A stretch of 64,000 bases of DNA from CAXBCP01 sp963977005. GTDB lineage: Bacteria > Pseudomonadota > Alphaproteobacteria > MPNO01 > UBA830. The translations under genes were made by a program, and so were the position numbers. The notes under the pieces were generated by a model that saw only the letters and a program-made list of their open reading frames with translations, did not search any database and had not been told where the DNA came from. The first letter of the stretch is position 1. The number at the start of each line of letters is the position of its first letter. The DNA is taken from NCBI GenBank assembly GCA_963977005.1, contig CAXBMQ010000004.1, positions 62,001 through 126,000 on the forward strand. Direction: 5' to 3'. Of the stretch, positions 8,264 through 16,393 are shown piece by piece.

Positions 8264-9469
8264 ATGGCTCTTGTCCGTCAGCACCTGATCGATCCGGAAA
8301 TCTGCATCCGATGCAATACCTGCCAGGAGGCATGTCCGGAGGATGCGATTACCCACGACGACACGAACTACGTCATCGATTTCGAAAAATGCACGAATGC
8401 CGGCGATTGCATGCTGCAATGCCCGACCGGGGCGATCGACAGTTTCCGGATGATTGCCGAGCCCTGGTCGATTGCCGATCAGTATGGCTGGGATGCGCTG
8501 CCTGAAGACCAGGTACTGGCGCCCCCGGCATCGCAGGAAATCCCGGAAGATGTGGCGCGTATCACCGGGATCGCCTCCGAAGGCGCCGGTGGCCGGGAAC
8601 TGCCGCCACTGACGGCACCGCATCCCTATGTCGGGCTATATACCCCGGACCGGCCGGCCATCGCGACGATCAGCGGCAATCTGCGTCTGACCGGCGAAGA
8701 GTCCGATGTCGATATCCGCCATATCGTTCTCGATCTGGGAAAGACCGTCTTTCCGGTGCTCGAAGGACAGTCTATCGGAATATTGCCGCCCGGCGAGGAC
8801 GCAGAGGGACGGCCGCACCATGTCCGACTGTACTCCGTGGCCAGTCCGCGGGACGGCGAACGGCCCGGCTTCAACAACGTGGCGCTGACGATCAAGCGGA
8901 TCACCAGGGATGCGGATGGCAATCCCGTTCACGGGGTCGCGTCGAACTATCTGTGCGACCTCGAAAAAGGTTCCGAAGTCCGCGTAACCGGGCCGTTCGG
9001 ATCCACCTTCCTGATGCCCGACGACCCCAATGCCAAGATTATCATGATCTGTACCGGCACCGGTTCGGCACCGTTCCGGGCAATGACCGAGCGTCGCCGC
9101 CGGCACAGGTTACGCGGCGTGAACGGATCGCTGCACCTGTTCTTCGGTGCGCGTCAGCCGGACGAACTGCCGTATTTCGGGCCTTTGAAGAAACTCCCGG
9201 ACAGCCTCATCGACGTGGATCTTGCGTTCTCGCGGGAGCCGGGCCGCGAACGGCAATACGTTCAGGACCGGCTGCGCGCGCGAGCAGAGGATGTCGCGCA
9301 CCTGCTCGCCGATGACGAGACCTATATCTATATCTGCGGCCATAAGCGCATGGAAGCTGGCGTCGGCGAGGCGCTTTCCGATATCTGCGCCAGTCACGGC
9401 ATGCATTGGGAGACGCTGTCGAAAACGATGCGCGAGGGTGGCCGGCTGCACCTCGAAACCTATCACTAG
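8264..9469 (+). CDS. boxA: benzoyl-CoA 2,3-epoxidase reductase subunit BoxA
   Basis: BoxA transfers electrons from NADPH to the BoxB epoxidase. The 401 residues start with two 4Fe-4S clusters (CIRCNTCQEACP and CTNAGDCMLQCP), followed by a ferredoxin-NADP reductase-like module with the FAD motif RLYSVAS and the NADP-binding ICTGTGSAPFRAM, ending with ICGHKRMEAGV. It is co-transcribed with boxB and followed by a very strong hairpin terminator. Domain order and length fit BoxA well. Confidence 0.94.
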   Translation: MALVRQHLIDPEICIRCNTCQEACPEDAITHDDTNYVIDFEKCTNAGDCMLQCPTGAIDSFRMIAEPWSIADQYGWDALPEDQVLAPPASQEIPEDVARITGIASEGAGGRELPPLTAPHPYVGLYTPDRPAIATISGNLRLTGEESDVDIRHIVLDLGKTVFPVLEGQSIGILPPGEDAEGRPHHVRLYSVASPRDGERPGFNNVALTIKRITRDADGNPVHGVASNYLCDLEKGSEVRVTGPFGSTFLMPDDPNAKIIMICTGTGSAPFRAMTERRRRHRLRGVNGSLHLFFGARQPDELPYFGPLKKLPDSLIDVDLAFSREPGRERQYVQDRLRARAEDVAHLLADDETYIYICGHKRMEAGVGEALSDICASHGMHWETLSKTMREGGRLHLETYH

Positions 9470-9504
9470 GTAGCGGCTATTCCACCGCGTCCGGCCGTAG
9501 AGAA

Positions 9505-9536
9505 AAAACGGGACCGTTAGAATACGGTCCCGTTTT
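9505..9536. terminator. bidirectional Rho-independent terminator between boxA and the usp gene
   Basis: A perfect 13-bp stem (AAAACGGGACCGT pairing with ACGGTCCCGTTTT) encloses a 6-base loop. A-rich sequence on the left and T-rich on the right allow it to stop boxBA on the plus strand and the convergent universal stress gene on the minus strand. Confidence 0.92.
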
Positions 9537-9550
9537 CTGTTTCTGAGGGT

Positions 9551-10393
9551 CTAGTGCGACAGCAGGGTCGGAACGGTGGTATGTCGCAACAGCGATTCCG
9601 TTACCCCGCCGAATACCCATTCGCGTGTCCGCGAATGACCGTATGCGCCCGAGACAATCATATCGACGCCCAGGTCGCTGGCGCGGGCCAGGATCGTATC
9701 GGCGATATCGATTCCGGCGGCCACGGTGCTGGCGGCTTCGGCATTCACGCCGTGCCGCGCCAGGTGCAGAGAGATATCCGCGCTCGGCGTGTCGCCGTGG
9801 TCGCCGCCCGATGCCTTGTGCGGATTCACGGCAAGGACGGTCACTTTTTCGGCGGATTGCAGGAAAGGCATCGCGTCGTTGACCGCGCGGGTGGCTTCAC
9901 GGCTGGCGTTCCAGCAGACCAGTACGCGTGCCCCCAACGTCTCGAAGTGGCCCGCGTTCGGCACCACAAGAACCGGCCGTCCGGACGTCATCATCAGATC
10001 GGCCGGCAATTCCGGGTGCGGGTACTTTTCCGGATCGTCGTAGTCGCCCTTGCCGACGAGAGCGAGGTCCGAATAACGGGCATGGCGTGCGACGACCGCG
10101 CTGGCGGTGCCCTGCTCAACCCGCCATTCGCCATGAACGCCACCGGCCTCGGTGATTTTCTCGAATAATTTCTTTGCTTTCTCAGAATCTTCGAGCGCTT
10201 CCTCCCGGAACTGGTCGAAAATATCGGCCGGGACGTACCCACCCGCCATCAAGGCCGGGGTATAGGGGTCCGGAATGGCAAACACGCCGGTGACATGGGC
10301 GTCTTTCTCGGCGGCCAGCTTGGTCGCCAGTTGAATGCGCTCAGCGGTCCGCTCCGAAGAATCTATGTGAACGACAATATCTTTTATTTCCAT
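9551..10393 (-). CDS. universal stress protein (tandem UspA domains)
   Basis: The 280 residues form two UspA-like domains. The first begins MEIKDIVVHIDSS and the second around ARVLVCWNAS; the C-terminal copy keeps a nucleotide-binding-like SGAYGHSRTREWVFGGVT stretch. Proteins of this family accumulate under stress and often under oxygen limitation. The start at 10393 follows AAAAGGAAAAG; the frame extends 26 codons further upstream without a ribosome binding site, through the promoter. A perfect FNR/FixK site lies 65-78 bases before the start, pointing to low-oxygen induction. Confidence 0.92.
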   Translation of the reverse strand: MEIKDIVVHIDSSERTAERIQLATKLAAEKDAHVTGVFAIPDPYTPALMAGGYVPADIFDQFREEALEDSEKAKKLFEKITEAGGVHGEWRVEQGTASAVVARHARYSDLALVGKGDYDDPEKYPHPELPADLMMTSGRPVLVVPNAGHFETLGARVLVCWNASREATRAVNDAMPFLQSAEKVTVLAVNPHKASGGDHGDTPSADISLHLARHGVNAEAASTVAAGIDIADTILARASDLGVDMIVSGAYGHSRTREWVFGGVTESLLRHTTVPTLLSH

Positions 10394-10457
10394 CAGACTT
10401 TTCCTTTTGACGGTTTTGGTCGATGACTTAGTGTCGCATCCGACCGCGTCGTGATCG

Positions 10458-10471
10458 TTGATTGAAATCAA
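10458..10471. promoter_or_regulatory. perfect FNR/FixK-type site upstream of the universal stress gene
   Basis: TTGATTGAAATCAA matches TTGAT-N4-ATCAA exactly. Its centre is about 72 bases before the usp start codon on the minus strand. A minus-strand hexamer CTAAGT around 10427-10432 is a possible -10, which puts the site in the usual activator position. It lies in the gap behind the small gene that ends at 10517. Confidence 0.78.
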
Positions 10472-10516
10472 GCGGGCGATCCCGTCGCCATCGCTCTCTG
10501 GGTCATGGATGCCTGT

Positions 10517-10876
10517 CTAGATCTGCCGGTCGGCGACCGAAGCGACCCGGTAGACGTGTTCGTGGCGATCGTCCTGGATAACGGTCAGGTAATTGCCTTC
10601 GACCATATCGTGGTGTTCGAGGCCGACAATCCGTTCATCGTCATCGTCCCCCGCTTCGTATGAAAACGCCCAGGCGCCTTCATCCGTCCGGACAAGCTGG
10701 CCATGTGCGACATCCCGGCCAGGCAGAAATCGCGCAAAGGTCATAAGCTGCGCGTCCGTATGTGCGAAATCGATCTTGCCGTCGGCCGTCAGCGTCGCAT
10801 GTAATTCGTATGCATCTGCCGGGTTGCCATCGGGGTTGTCCGCATTGCGGGCAAGTTCGAGGCGTATGGTTTTCAT
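10517..10876 (-). CDS. small acidic hypothetical protein
   Basis: I do not recognise this 119-residue protein. It is soluble, acidic and beta-rich in appearance, beginning MKTIRLELARNADNPDG and ending with VYRVASVADRQI. No signal peptide, membrane segment or cysteine pattern is visible. The start at 10876 is supported by AAAAGGAGAAACTG just upstream, which overlaps the stop of the preceding Sel1-repeat gene, so it is translated as part of that operon. A possible link to the neighbouring stress and low-oxygen genes rests on position only. Confidence 0.75.
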   Translation of the reverse strand: MKTIRLELARNADNPDGNPADAYELHATLTADGKIDFAHTDAQLMTFARFLPGRDVAHGQLVRTDEGAWAFSYEAGDDDDERIVGLEHHDMVEGNYLTVIQDDRHEHVYRVASVADRQI

Positions 10877-10877
10877 T

Positions 10878-11510
10878 TCAGTTTCTCCTTTTCTGGACTG
10901 GGGGTGCAAATCGCCGGCGTTCGAACGTCATCGCCGCCTCCGGCGTTAGTTTCTGTGCGAGCGCCACCTGCCCGCTGGTCATGATTTTCCGCAGGCTGAC
11001 CAGAACGTCGTCGGCCTTTGCATATCCATTCAGGGATGCTTCCGACATCCACCAGTAAGACCGGACGAGGTCGCGTTTAACATAATGTCCGCGCGCCAGT
11101 ACCGATCCGAGATTGAACATGGCGTGAGCGTTCTTGTTGATCGCGGCGCGCAGCCACCAGTCGATCGCGGCCTGGGGGTCGGCACGCGTCCCCCAACCCC
11201 TGAAGAGCGAAATGCCGAGATTGCACTGCGCTGCCGAATGTCCCTGCTCGGCCGCACGGCGGGTCCAGATAACAGCTTCCTCGCGGTTGCGTCTGGTACC
11301 GTTACCCGCGCGCAGCATTTCTCCGACCGCGAATTGTGCCTGCGCGTCGCCGCGGACGGCAAAAGGCATGAGATCGTGGAACGCGGTGAAATACGCGCCT
11401 TGATTATATGCCTGGCAGGCGCGTCCATAGGAGGCTCGCTTTTCTTCGTCGTCGGCGCGCGTCGGCGATATCGCGGCAAGCATGAAAAAGAACAACAACA
11501 CCAGGCGCAT
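10878..11510 (-). CDS. secreted Sel1-like repeat (TPR-type) protein
   Basis: The protein has 210 residues. An N-terminal signal peptide (MRLVLLFFFMLAAISPTRA) is followed by Sel1-type helical repeats, seen in phrases such as GDAQAQFAVGEMLRAGNGT, GHSAAQCNLGISLFRGWGT and KNAHAMFNLGSVLARG. Sel1 repeats act as protein-protein scaffolds, here in the periplasm. The start at 11510 lies two bases after the upstream kinase gene stop and gives a clean signal peptide; the longer frame reads back into that gene. The partner is unknown. Confidence 0.85.
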   Translation of the reverse strand: MRLVLLFFFMLAAISPTRADDEEKRASYGRACQAYNQGAYFTAFHDLMPFAVRGDAQAQFAVGEMLRAGNGTRRNREEAVIWTRRAAEQGHSAAQCNLGISLFRGWGTRADPQAAIDWWLRAAINKNAHAMFNLGSVLARGHYVKRDLVRSYWWMSEASLNGYAKADDVLVSLRKIMTSGQVALAQKLTPEAAMTFERRRFAPPVQKRRN

Positions 11511-11512
11511 GA

Positions 11513-13051
11513 CTAAGGGCTTACCTTTGCCAGGTGCAGGCTGTCGCGGACCAGGTCGCCGGCGTCGGACGAAGTGTCGGTCGTATCCATGCACTGCCAC
11601 GTAATTTCGCCGGGATCACCTGCAAGTTGCTGCAGCAGGACATCCGTCGTCGCATCGGATGCGCCCTGCGGACGGTCGGCGACCCGGCGCGCAAGTTTGC
11701 CGCTATCCCCGGTCAACCAGTATCCGTTGAAGTCGACCCGGTGCGAAGCAGCCAGTTTCTCAACGGCGCTGCGGCTTTCGGCTTTCATGAAGGTGGCGTC
11801 GACAATCACGCTCGAACCCTCGGATACCAGCCGGTCTGCGCTTTCGAGCATTTCGTCGTAAACACGGTCGCTTATCTCGGGCCGGTAAAACTCGGTACCC
11901 AGACGATGGTCGGGCTCCGCGGCGTAAAGCCGTTTTCGAATAAGGTCGCTGCTCAGAACGACGGCACCGGGCGATGTTCCGATAACCGGCGCGATTTCGC
12001 CCGCCAGCGTCGATTTTCCGGTGCCGGAATATCCACCGATCGCAATGAGTCGCGGGGCGCGGTCTTCGAGCAGGGTTTCTGCAATCCGGAAGTAGTGCCG
12101 GGCGCGGCCCTCCAGGTTTTTCCGGACGTCGCTGTCCGACGTCTGGCCCGCTGACTTTGCGAGCACATGTGCGCGGATCGTGGCCCGAACGGACTGATAG
12201 AACGGCAGGACCCGTAAACCGTCAAAATCGGGGTTTCTGAACAGGTAGCGGTTGTACACGATGCTGGCAGCCCGGCGATCACCGTGTGCAAGGAGGTCCA
12301 TCAGAAGGAAACCGAAATCGTACAACGTGTCGGTTGCGTTGAATGCTTCATTGAACTCGATCGCATCGAAAATCAGGGGTTTGTCGTCGACAAGGCATAT
12401 ATTGCCAAGGTGCAGATCGCCGTGGCATTCCCGGATCCGGTGAAGGTCTGCCCGATGTTCGATTGTGCTCTTCAGGCGCTGAAATGCCTCTTCGTGCCGC
12501 GTCGTCAGGGTTTCTATCGCCGCTGCCCCGAAGATATCTTCGCCCGTCGCCGCGAGTTCGGTCCGATTACCCGATATGACGCCGGCGAGGGTCGCCGGAA
12601 AACCGTTCTGCTCGATAACGCGGGCCGTTCGATGCAATTCGGCGCATTGGTCGGCGAGCGGCACCAGCAGGGATTTTTCCAGACCGTTTGCGGCCGCGAG
12701 AACATCGAATGTTTCCTGCGGATCGAACCGCTTCATTTCGACGAGCCAGTCGAGAGGCGGACCGTCGCCGCCGATGGCGAGGCGGTTTTGGGAATCCATC
12801 GTGACCGGCACGGCGCGGATATACAGTTCCGGTGCGGTACGCCGGTTGAGCGTCACCTCCCGTTCCGAGCCGCGTTTGCGGGCATCCAGGGTCGAGTAAT
12901 CGAGATAGGACGTCCTTAACGCGCGTTTCAGTTTGTAGGCCCGGTTTTCCGACAGAAAGATCACTGAAATATGCGTATCGATGCGCTGCGGCGGCTTGCC
13001 GCCGAATCCTTCTCCGGCGGCAAGCCTCGATATCAGGTCGGTCTGGTCCAT
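11513..13051 (-). CDS. APH-like kinase fused to a P-loop (zeta-toxin/AAA-type) kinase domain
   Basis: This is a 512-residue two-domain protein of a type common in proteobacteria. The N-terminal part has the aminoglycoside-phosphotransferase catalytic loop CHGDLHLGN (residues 209-217) and the downstream IFDAIEFNE metal-binding motif. The C-terminal part starts with a Walker A, GGYSGTGKST (339-348), followed by a nucleotide-kinase-like fold. The substrate is unknown and antibiotic resistance should not be assumed. It heads a minus-strand run with the Sel1 protein and the small hypothetical. The gap before it shows no FNR/FixK site. Confidence 0.85.
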   Translation of the reverse strand: MDQTDLISRLAAGEGFGGKPPQRIDTHISVIFLSENRAYKLKRALRTSYLDYSTLDARKRGSEREVTLNRRTAPELYIRAVPVTMDSQNRLAIGGDGPPLDWLVEMKRFDPQETFDVLAAANGLEKSLLVPLADQCAELHRTARVIEQNGFPATLAGVISGNRTELAATGEDIFGAAAIETLTTRHEEAFQRLKSTIEHRADLHRIRECHGDLHLGNICLVDDKPLIFDAIEFNEAFNATDTLYDFGFLLMDLLAHGDRRAASIVYNRYLFRNPDFDGLRVLPFYQSVRATIRAHVLAKSAGQTSDSDVRKNLEGRARHYFRIAETLLEDRAPRLIAIGGYSGTGKSTLAGEIAPVIGTSPGAVVLSSDLIRKRLYAAEPDHRLGTEFYRPEISDRVYDEMLESADRLVSEGSSVIVDATFMKAESRSAVEKLAASHRVDFNGYWLTGDSGKLARRVADRPQGASDATTDVLLQQLAGDPGEITWQCMDTTDTSSDAGDLVRDSLHLAKVSP

Positions 13052-13114
13052 ACTTTATATGCGCCCTTGAGCGCCGTCAGTCTGTCCGCCCGACCATTTC
13101 GGCGCCGGGAAAGA

Positions 13115-13912
13115 TCAGCTTGCCAGTTTCTGAACTGTGTATTCCGGATCGGTCGCGGTTCCGTCCGGAATTCCGGCGAACGCGGCGAGCTCCCTCCGGT
13201 TGGTAATCTTGAGCCATCCGCGGCCCATCTCGATGACGCCGGCGGTCTTGAGCTTGCGCAGCGTACGGCAGACATGGACAGCCGTCAGCCCGATGGCATC
13301 GCCGATGTGTTCCTGGATAAGCGGAAAGACGACGGCCCCGTCATCGGCGCGCCCGATCGCCGACGCGGTTCGCTTTTCGATCCGGATCAGGAAATGGGCG
13401 ACCGCTTCGATCGACGTCCGGCGGCCCGTATCGACGAGATTCTCGTATGAAGCATAAAGGGCACTCTGCGAGGCTTCAAGCAACGTGATCGCGACGGTGG
13501 GCATCTCCCTGATCAGCTCGGACACGGCGTGTACGGGAATCAGCGCAACCACCGAATCGGTGATCGCATCGACCGTCTGCGATACCTCGGCACCGTTCCA
13601 GCGATGCCCGGCAATCAGATCGCCCGGCAGGATGAAATCAAGAATCTGGCGGCGTCCGTCTTCGAGGATCGCATTGCGGAACATCCAGCCGTCGATAACA
13701 ACGAACAGGAAGTTTTCGGATTCCTCGAAAGCGCACAATTCAGCGCCTGCAGCGACATGACGGTGCTCAGTGGCCAGCTTGTTGGCAATGGCGACCAGCC
13801 GGTTGCCATCGGAGAGAAATTCGCACTGGGGAAACGCGGTGGATGTCGAAACGCCGTTAGTCGCGATAGGTTTACCGGACCGGGTTTCGGGGACAACAAT
13901 CTGAAGAGACAT
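13115..13912 (-). CDS. Crp/Fnr family transcriptional regulator, FixK-like
   Basis: This 265-residue regulator has an N-terminal cyclic-nucleotide-binding-like beta roll (GAELCAFEESENFLFVV, ILPGDLIAGH) and a C-terminal winged helix-turn-helix (IQEHIGDAIGLTAVHVCRTL). It lacks the N-terminal cysteine cluster that ligates the FNR iron-sulfur cluster, so it is better called FixK/Crp-like and is probably controlled at the level of its own transcription. The start at 13912 follows GGAGGAAAG. It is divergent from an OmpR-type response regulator and close to a FixL-like hybrid kinase. Two perfect FNR/FixK boxes nearby are likely targets. Confidence 0.88.
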   Translation of the reverse strand: MSLQIVVPETRSGKPIATNGVSTSTAFPQCEFLSDGNRLVAIANKLATEHRHVAAGAELCAFEESENFLFVVIDGWMFRNAILEDGRRQILDFILPGDLIAGHRWNGAEVSQTVDAITDSVVALIPVHAVSELIREMPTVAITLLEASQSALYASYENLVDTGRRTSIEAVAHFLIRIEKRTASAIGRADDGAVVFPLIQEHIGDAIGLTAVHVCRTLRKLKTAGVIEMGRGWLKITNRRELAAFAGIPDGTATDPEYTVQKLAS

Positions 13913-13933
13913 CTGCTTTCCTCCACGGTTTGG

Positions 13934-13946
13934 CGTCAATTTGACG
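13934..13946. promoter_or_regulatory. 13-bp palindrome in the leader of the FixK-like gene
   Basis: CGTCAA and TTGACG form a perfect inverted repeat around a single T, starting 22 bases in front of the regulator's start codon. Its position suits an autoregulatory operator. It is not a TTGAT-N4-ATCAA site, so the binding protein is unknown. Confidence 0.4.
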
Positions 13947-14010
13947 ACGGCGGTGATTATGGAAAGAGATAGACGCCTGATGTATTATTCGTATGTTGAC
14001 GAGGTCGGTT

Positions 14011-14027
14011 TTTTGTAAAGTTTTGTA
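14011..14027. promoter_or_regulatory. 10-bp direct repeat, candidate response-regulator operator for the FixK-like gene
   Basis: TTTTGTAAAG is followed immediately by TTTTGTATGG, giving TTTTGTA twice at exact 10-bp spacing. Direct repeats one helical turn apart are typical of OmpR/PhoB-type regulators. The element sits 99-115 bases upstream of the FixK-like gene and about 39-55 bases upstream of the response-regulator gene. Confidence 0.5.
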
Positions 14028-14065
14028 TGGCAGTTCGCGCTTCCCTCAACCCCAAGCTGTAAAAA

Positions 14066-14788
14066 ATGCACCATATCGCGATCGTAGACGACGATCCCAC
14101 GCTTCGAAATCGGCTCAAAAAATTTCTGGAGAAAGAAGGATTTCAGGTAAGTGCCGTCGGCGACGGCGCTGCGCTGCGTGCGCTCGTCGCCGAGCAACCG
14201 CCGGAGCTTGTCCTGATGGACCTTCAGCTACCGGGTGAGGACGGACTTTCACTGACGCGTTATTTGCGTGAACGCACAGAGATCCCGGTGCTGATCCTGA
14301 CCGGCAAGGGCGAGACCATCGACCGTGTTGTCGGTCTCGAAATGGGGGCCGACGACTATCTGGCGAAACCGTTCAGCCTTCGGGAGCTGCTCGCCCGTAT
14401 CAAAATCATCCTGCGCCGGGTGACGCCGCGCGCGCCAGAAACGGCACGCCCGGAAGCGGCGCAACCCGCCGATTGTCTGCGTTTCGGCGACTGGGTGATC
14501 GATTTTACCGCCATCGAACTGCGCAATGCCCAGGGAGAAACCATCCATCTAACGACGGCTGAATTCAGACTCCTCGAAGCACTGGTGCGCAACCCCGGGC
14601 GAACGCTTTCCCGCGACCGGTTGATCGAAGCAATGGCGGACAGGTCCTGGCACCCGAGCGACCGGAGCGTCGATTTGCACATCAGCCATCTTCGCAAGAA
14701 AATCGAAGGCGATACACGGAAACCGGCCCTCATCAAAACGGTGCGCGGTTTCGGATACGTCTTTGCCGGCTCGCCCGTTGCCGTCTGA
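14066..14788 (+). CDS. OmpR/PhoB-type response regulator (FxkR-like candidate)
   Basis: The 240 residues comprise a receiver domain (acidic pair Asp9/Asp10, phosphoacceptor Asp52 in VLMDLQLPGEDG, conserved Lys in LAKPFSLREL) and a C-terminal winged helix (LTTAEFRLLEAL, ending VRGFGYVF). It is therefore not a LuxR-type FixJ. Its neighbours are a FixK-like gene (divergent) and a FixL-like hybrid kinase (convergent), which matches the hFixL-FxkR-FixK arrangement known from Rhizobium etli, where FxkR is of this family. The ribosome binding site before ATG 14066 is weak (AAGCTGTAAAAA). Confidence 0.9.
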   Translation: MHHIAIVDDDPTLRNRLKKFLEKEGFQVSAVGDGAALRALVAEQPPELVLMDLQLPGEDGLSLTRYLRERTEIPVLILTGKGETIDRVVGLEMGADDYLAKPFSLRELLARIKIILRRVTPRAPETARPEAAQPADCLRFGDWVIDFTAIELRNAQGETIHLTTAEFRLLEALVRNPGRTLSRDRLIEAMADRSWHPSDRSVDLHISHLRKKIEGDTRKPALIKTVRGFGYVFAGSPVAV

Positions 14789-14839
14789 TGCCGCAGTTTG
14801 ATGTTGCCAACTGAAGGGGCGGGTTAAAGACGCAGCACC

Positions 14840-16393
14840 CTAGTGACGCCCGTCCAGCAGTTTTCGAATGTTGTCGGCCAGTTGACGTCGGGTGAAGGGT
14901 TTGTGCAGCATCGGCGCGCCCTTGGCCATGGCTTCCTGCAGCAGGGAAGACGCCTCGGCATATCCTGTCATCAGCAGGATTTTCAGCGACGGGTACGCCT
15001 TGGATAATTCGCGAACCAGGCCCGGACCGTCCAGACCCGGCATAACGATATCGGTCAGGACCATGTCCGGTAAACCGTCTTCTTCGATCCGATCGAGTGC
15101 GCTGTGTCCGTCATGCGCGGTAGAGATCCGATAGCCCAGCGTCCGCAACGCCGACGCAGTGCGTTCGCGCAGACGATCATCGTCTTCGACCAACAGAATG
15201 TGCTCCGAGCCGACCGGCAGTTTCGGTAGATCCGCAGGGCTCTTACCATCGTGTACGGCGCCCTCTGCCCGCGGGAAACACAGATTGATCGTCGTGCCGG
15301 ATCCTTCGGTGCTGTATATCGTGACACTGCCGCCGCTTTGCTTGACGAAGCCATACACCATGCTGAGGCCAAGCCCGGTCCCGTGCCGGCCTTCTTTTGT
15401 CGTGAAGAACGGCTCGAAGGCCCGTTCCACAACGTCGGGCGGCATGCCTATCCCGGTATCGGTGAACGAGAGGCGGACATAGTCCCCCGCCGTCATCTGA
15501 TCGAATGCCGGTTCGTCTGCCTCCTCCAGCGTCAGGTTCTCGCAGGTGATGGCGAGTTTTCCGCCCTCCGGCATCGCATCCCGCGCATTAATCGCCAGAT
15601 TGATCAGGGTGTTTTCAAGTTGTCCGCGGTCGATCATGACCGGCCACAGGTTTTGCGGTCCCGACGTATCGATCCGAATGCCCGCGCCCAGCGTCCGCCG
15701 GAGAAGCTCCGTGATCGACAGCACCATCTCGTTGATATTCGTTGCGGACGGCACAAGTGTCTGACGCCGTGAAAACGCGAGCAGGCGTTGCGTCAGGTCG
15801 GCGCCCGTACGGGTGACATCGAGCGCCTCGGACACAAGCTCGGTGCTTTCCGGGTCGTCTTCCGTCAAGTCTGCGAGCATTTCGAGGTCCATCGTCAGGA
15901 TTGCCAGCAGATTGTTGAAATCGTGCGCAACGCCGCCCGTCAACTGGCCGATCGCTTCCATTTTCGATGCCTGTAACAACTGGTTCTCGATCGTCCGCCG
16001 CTGGGTAATATCGCGAACGATGCCAACGAAGTTCCGCGTACCGCCGTCGGGCATGTCGCCGACCGACAGTTCCATCGGAAACGTCGTGCCGTCTTTGCGC
16101 ATGCCGGTAACTTCGCGGCCGATCCCGATGATCTTTGCATCACCTGTCGCCATATAGTTCCACAAATAGCCGTCATGGGCCGACCTGTATGGCTCCGGCA
16201 TCAGGATGGAAACGTTTGCGCCCTGTACTTGCCCGGCACGGTACTGGAAGATTCTCTCGGCCGCCGGGTTAAAATCGAGAATAGTGCCATCTTCGTCGAT
16301 AATGATGAGGGCATCGACGCAGTTGTCCATCAGGGACCGGAAACGCCCCCTAGCTTCCGTCAATTCCTTCCGAAGTTTTTCGATTTCGTTCAT
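14840..16393 (-). CDS. FixL-like PAS hybrid histidine kinase (candidate heme oxygen sensor)
   Basis: The 516 residues run PAS (about 12-130), HisKA with GGVAHDFNN (His157), HATPase (GTGLGLSMVYGF) and a C-terminal receiver (VLTDIVMPGLDG). The PAS domain reads MPEPYRSAHDGY and IIGIGREVTG, like FixL: His73 aligns with the proximal heme histidine and Arg93 with the ligand-sensing arginine of FixL heme domains. There is no membrane segment. The attached receiver makes it an hFixL-type hybrid. The start at 16393 (MNEIEKLRKEL) is chosen because the longer frame adds a basic, unconserved tail. Confidence 0.9.
   Translation of the reverse strand: MNEIEKLRKELTEARGRFRSLMDNCVDALIIIDEDGTILDFNPAAERIFQYRAGQVQGANVSILMPEPYRSAHDGYLWNYMATGDAKIIGIGREVTGMRKDGTTFPMELSVGDMPDGGTRNFVGIVRDITQRRTIENQLLQASKMEAIGQLTGGVAHDFNNLLAILTMDLEMLADLTEDDPESTELVSEALDVTRTGADLTQRLLAFSRRQTLVPSATNINEMVLSITELLRRTLGAGIRIDTSGPQNLWPVMIDRGQLENTLINLAINARDAMPEGGKLAITCENLTLEEADEPAFDQMTAGDYVRLSFTDTGIGMPPDVVERAFEPFFTTKEGRHGTGLGLSMVYGFVKQSGGSVTIYSTEGSGTTINLCFPRAEGAVHDGKSPADLPKLPVGSEHILLVEDDDRLRERTASALRTLGYRISTAHDGHSALDRIEEDGLPDMVLTDIVMPGLDGPGLVRELSKAYPSLKILLMTGYAEASSLLQEAMAKGAPMLHKPFTRRQLADNIRKLLDGRH

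Noticed and set aside
5846..8623. Very long minus-strand open frame (925 codons) across boxB
   Set aside because: It is a shadow of boxB: boxB on the plus strand has a ribosome binding site, diiron motifs and full family length, while the antisense translation shows no known domain.
13115..13912. True FNR with an oxygen-sensing iron-sulfur cluster
   Set aside because: The N-terminal cysteine cluster is missing; only isolated cysteines are present.
14066..14788. FixJ identity for the response regulator
   Set aside because: The output domain is a winged helix of the OmpR/PhoB type, not a LuxR-type helix-turn-helix.
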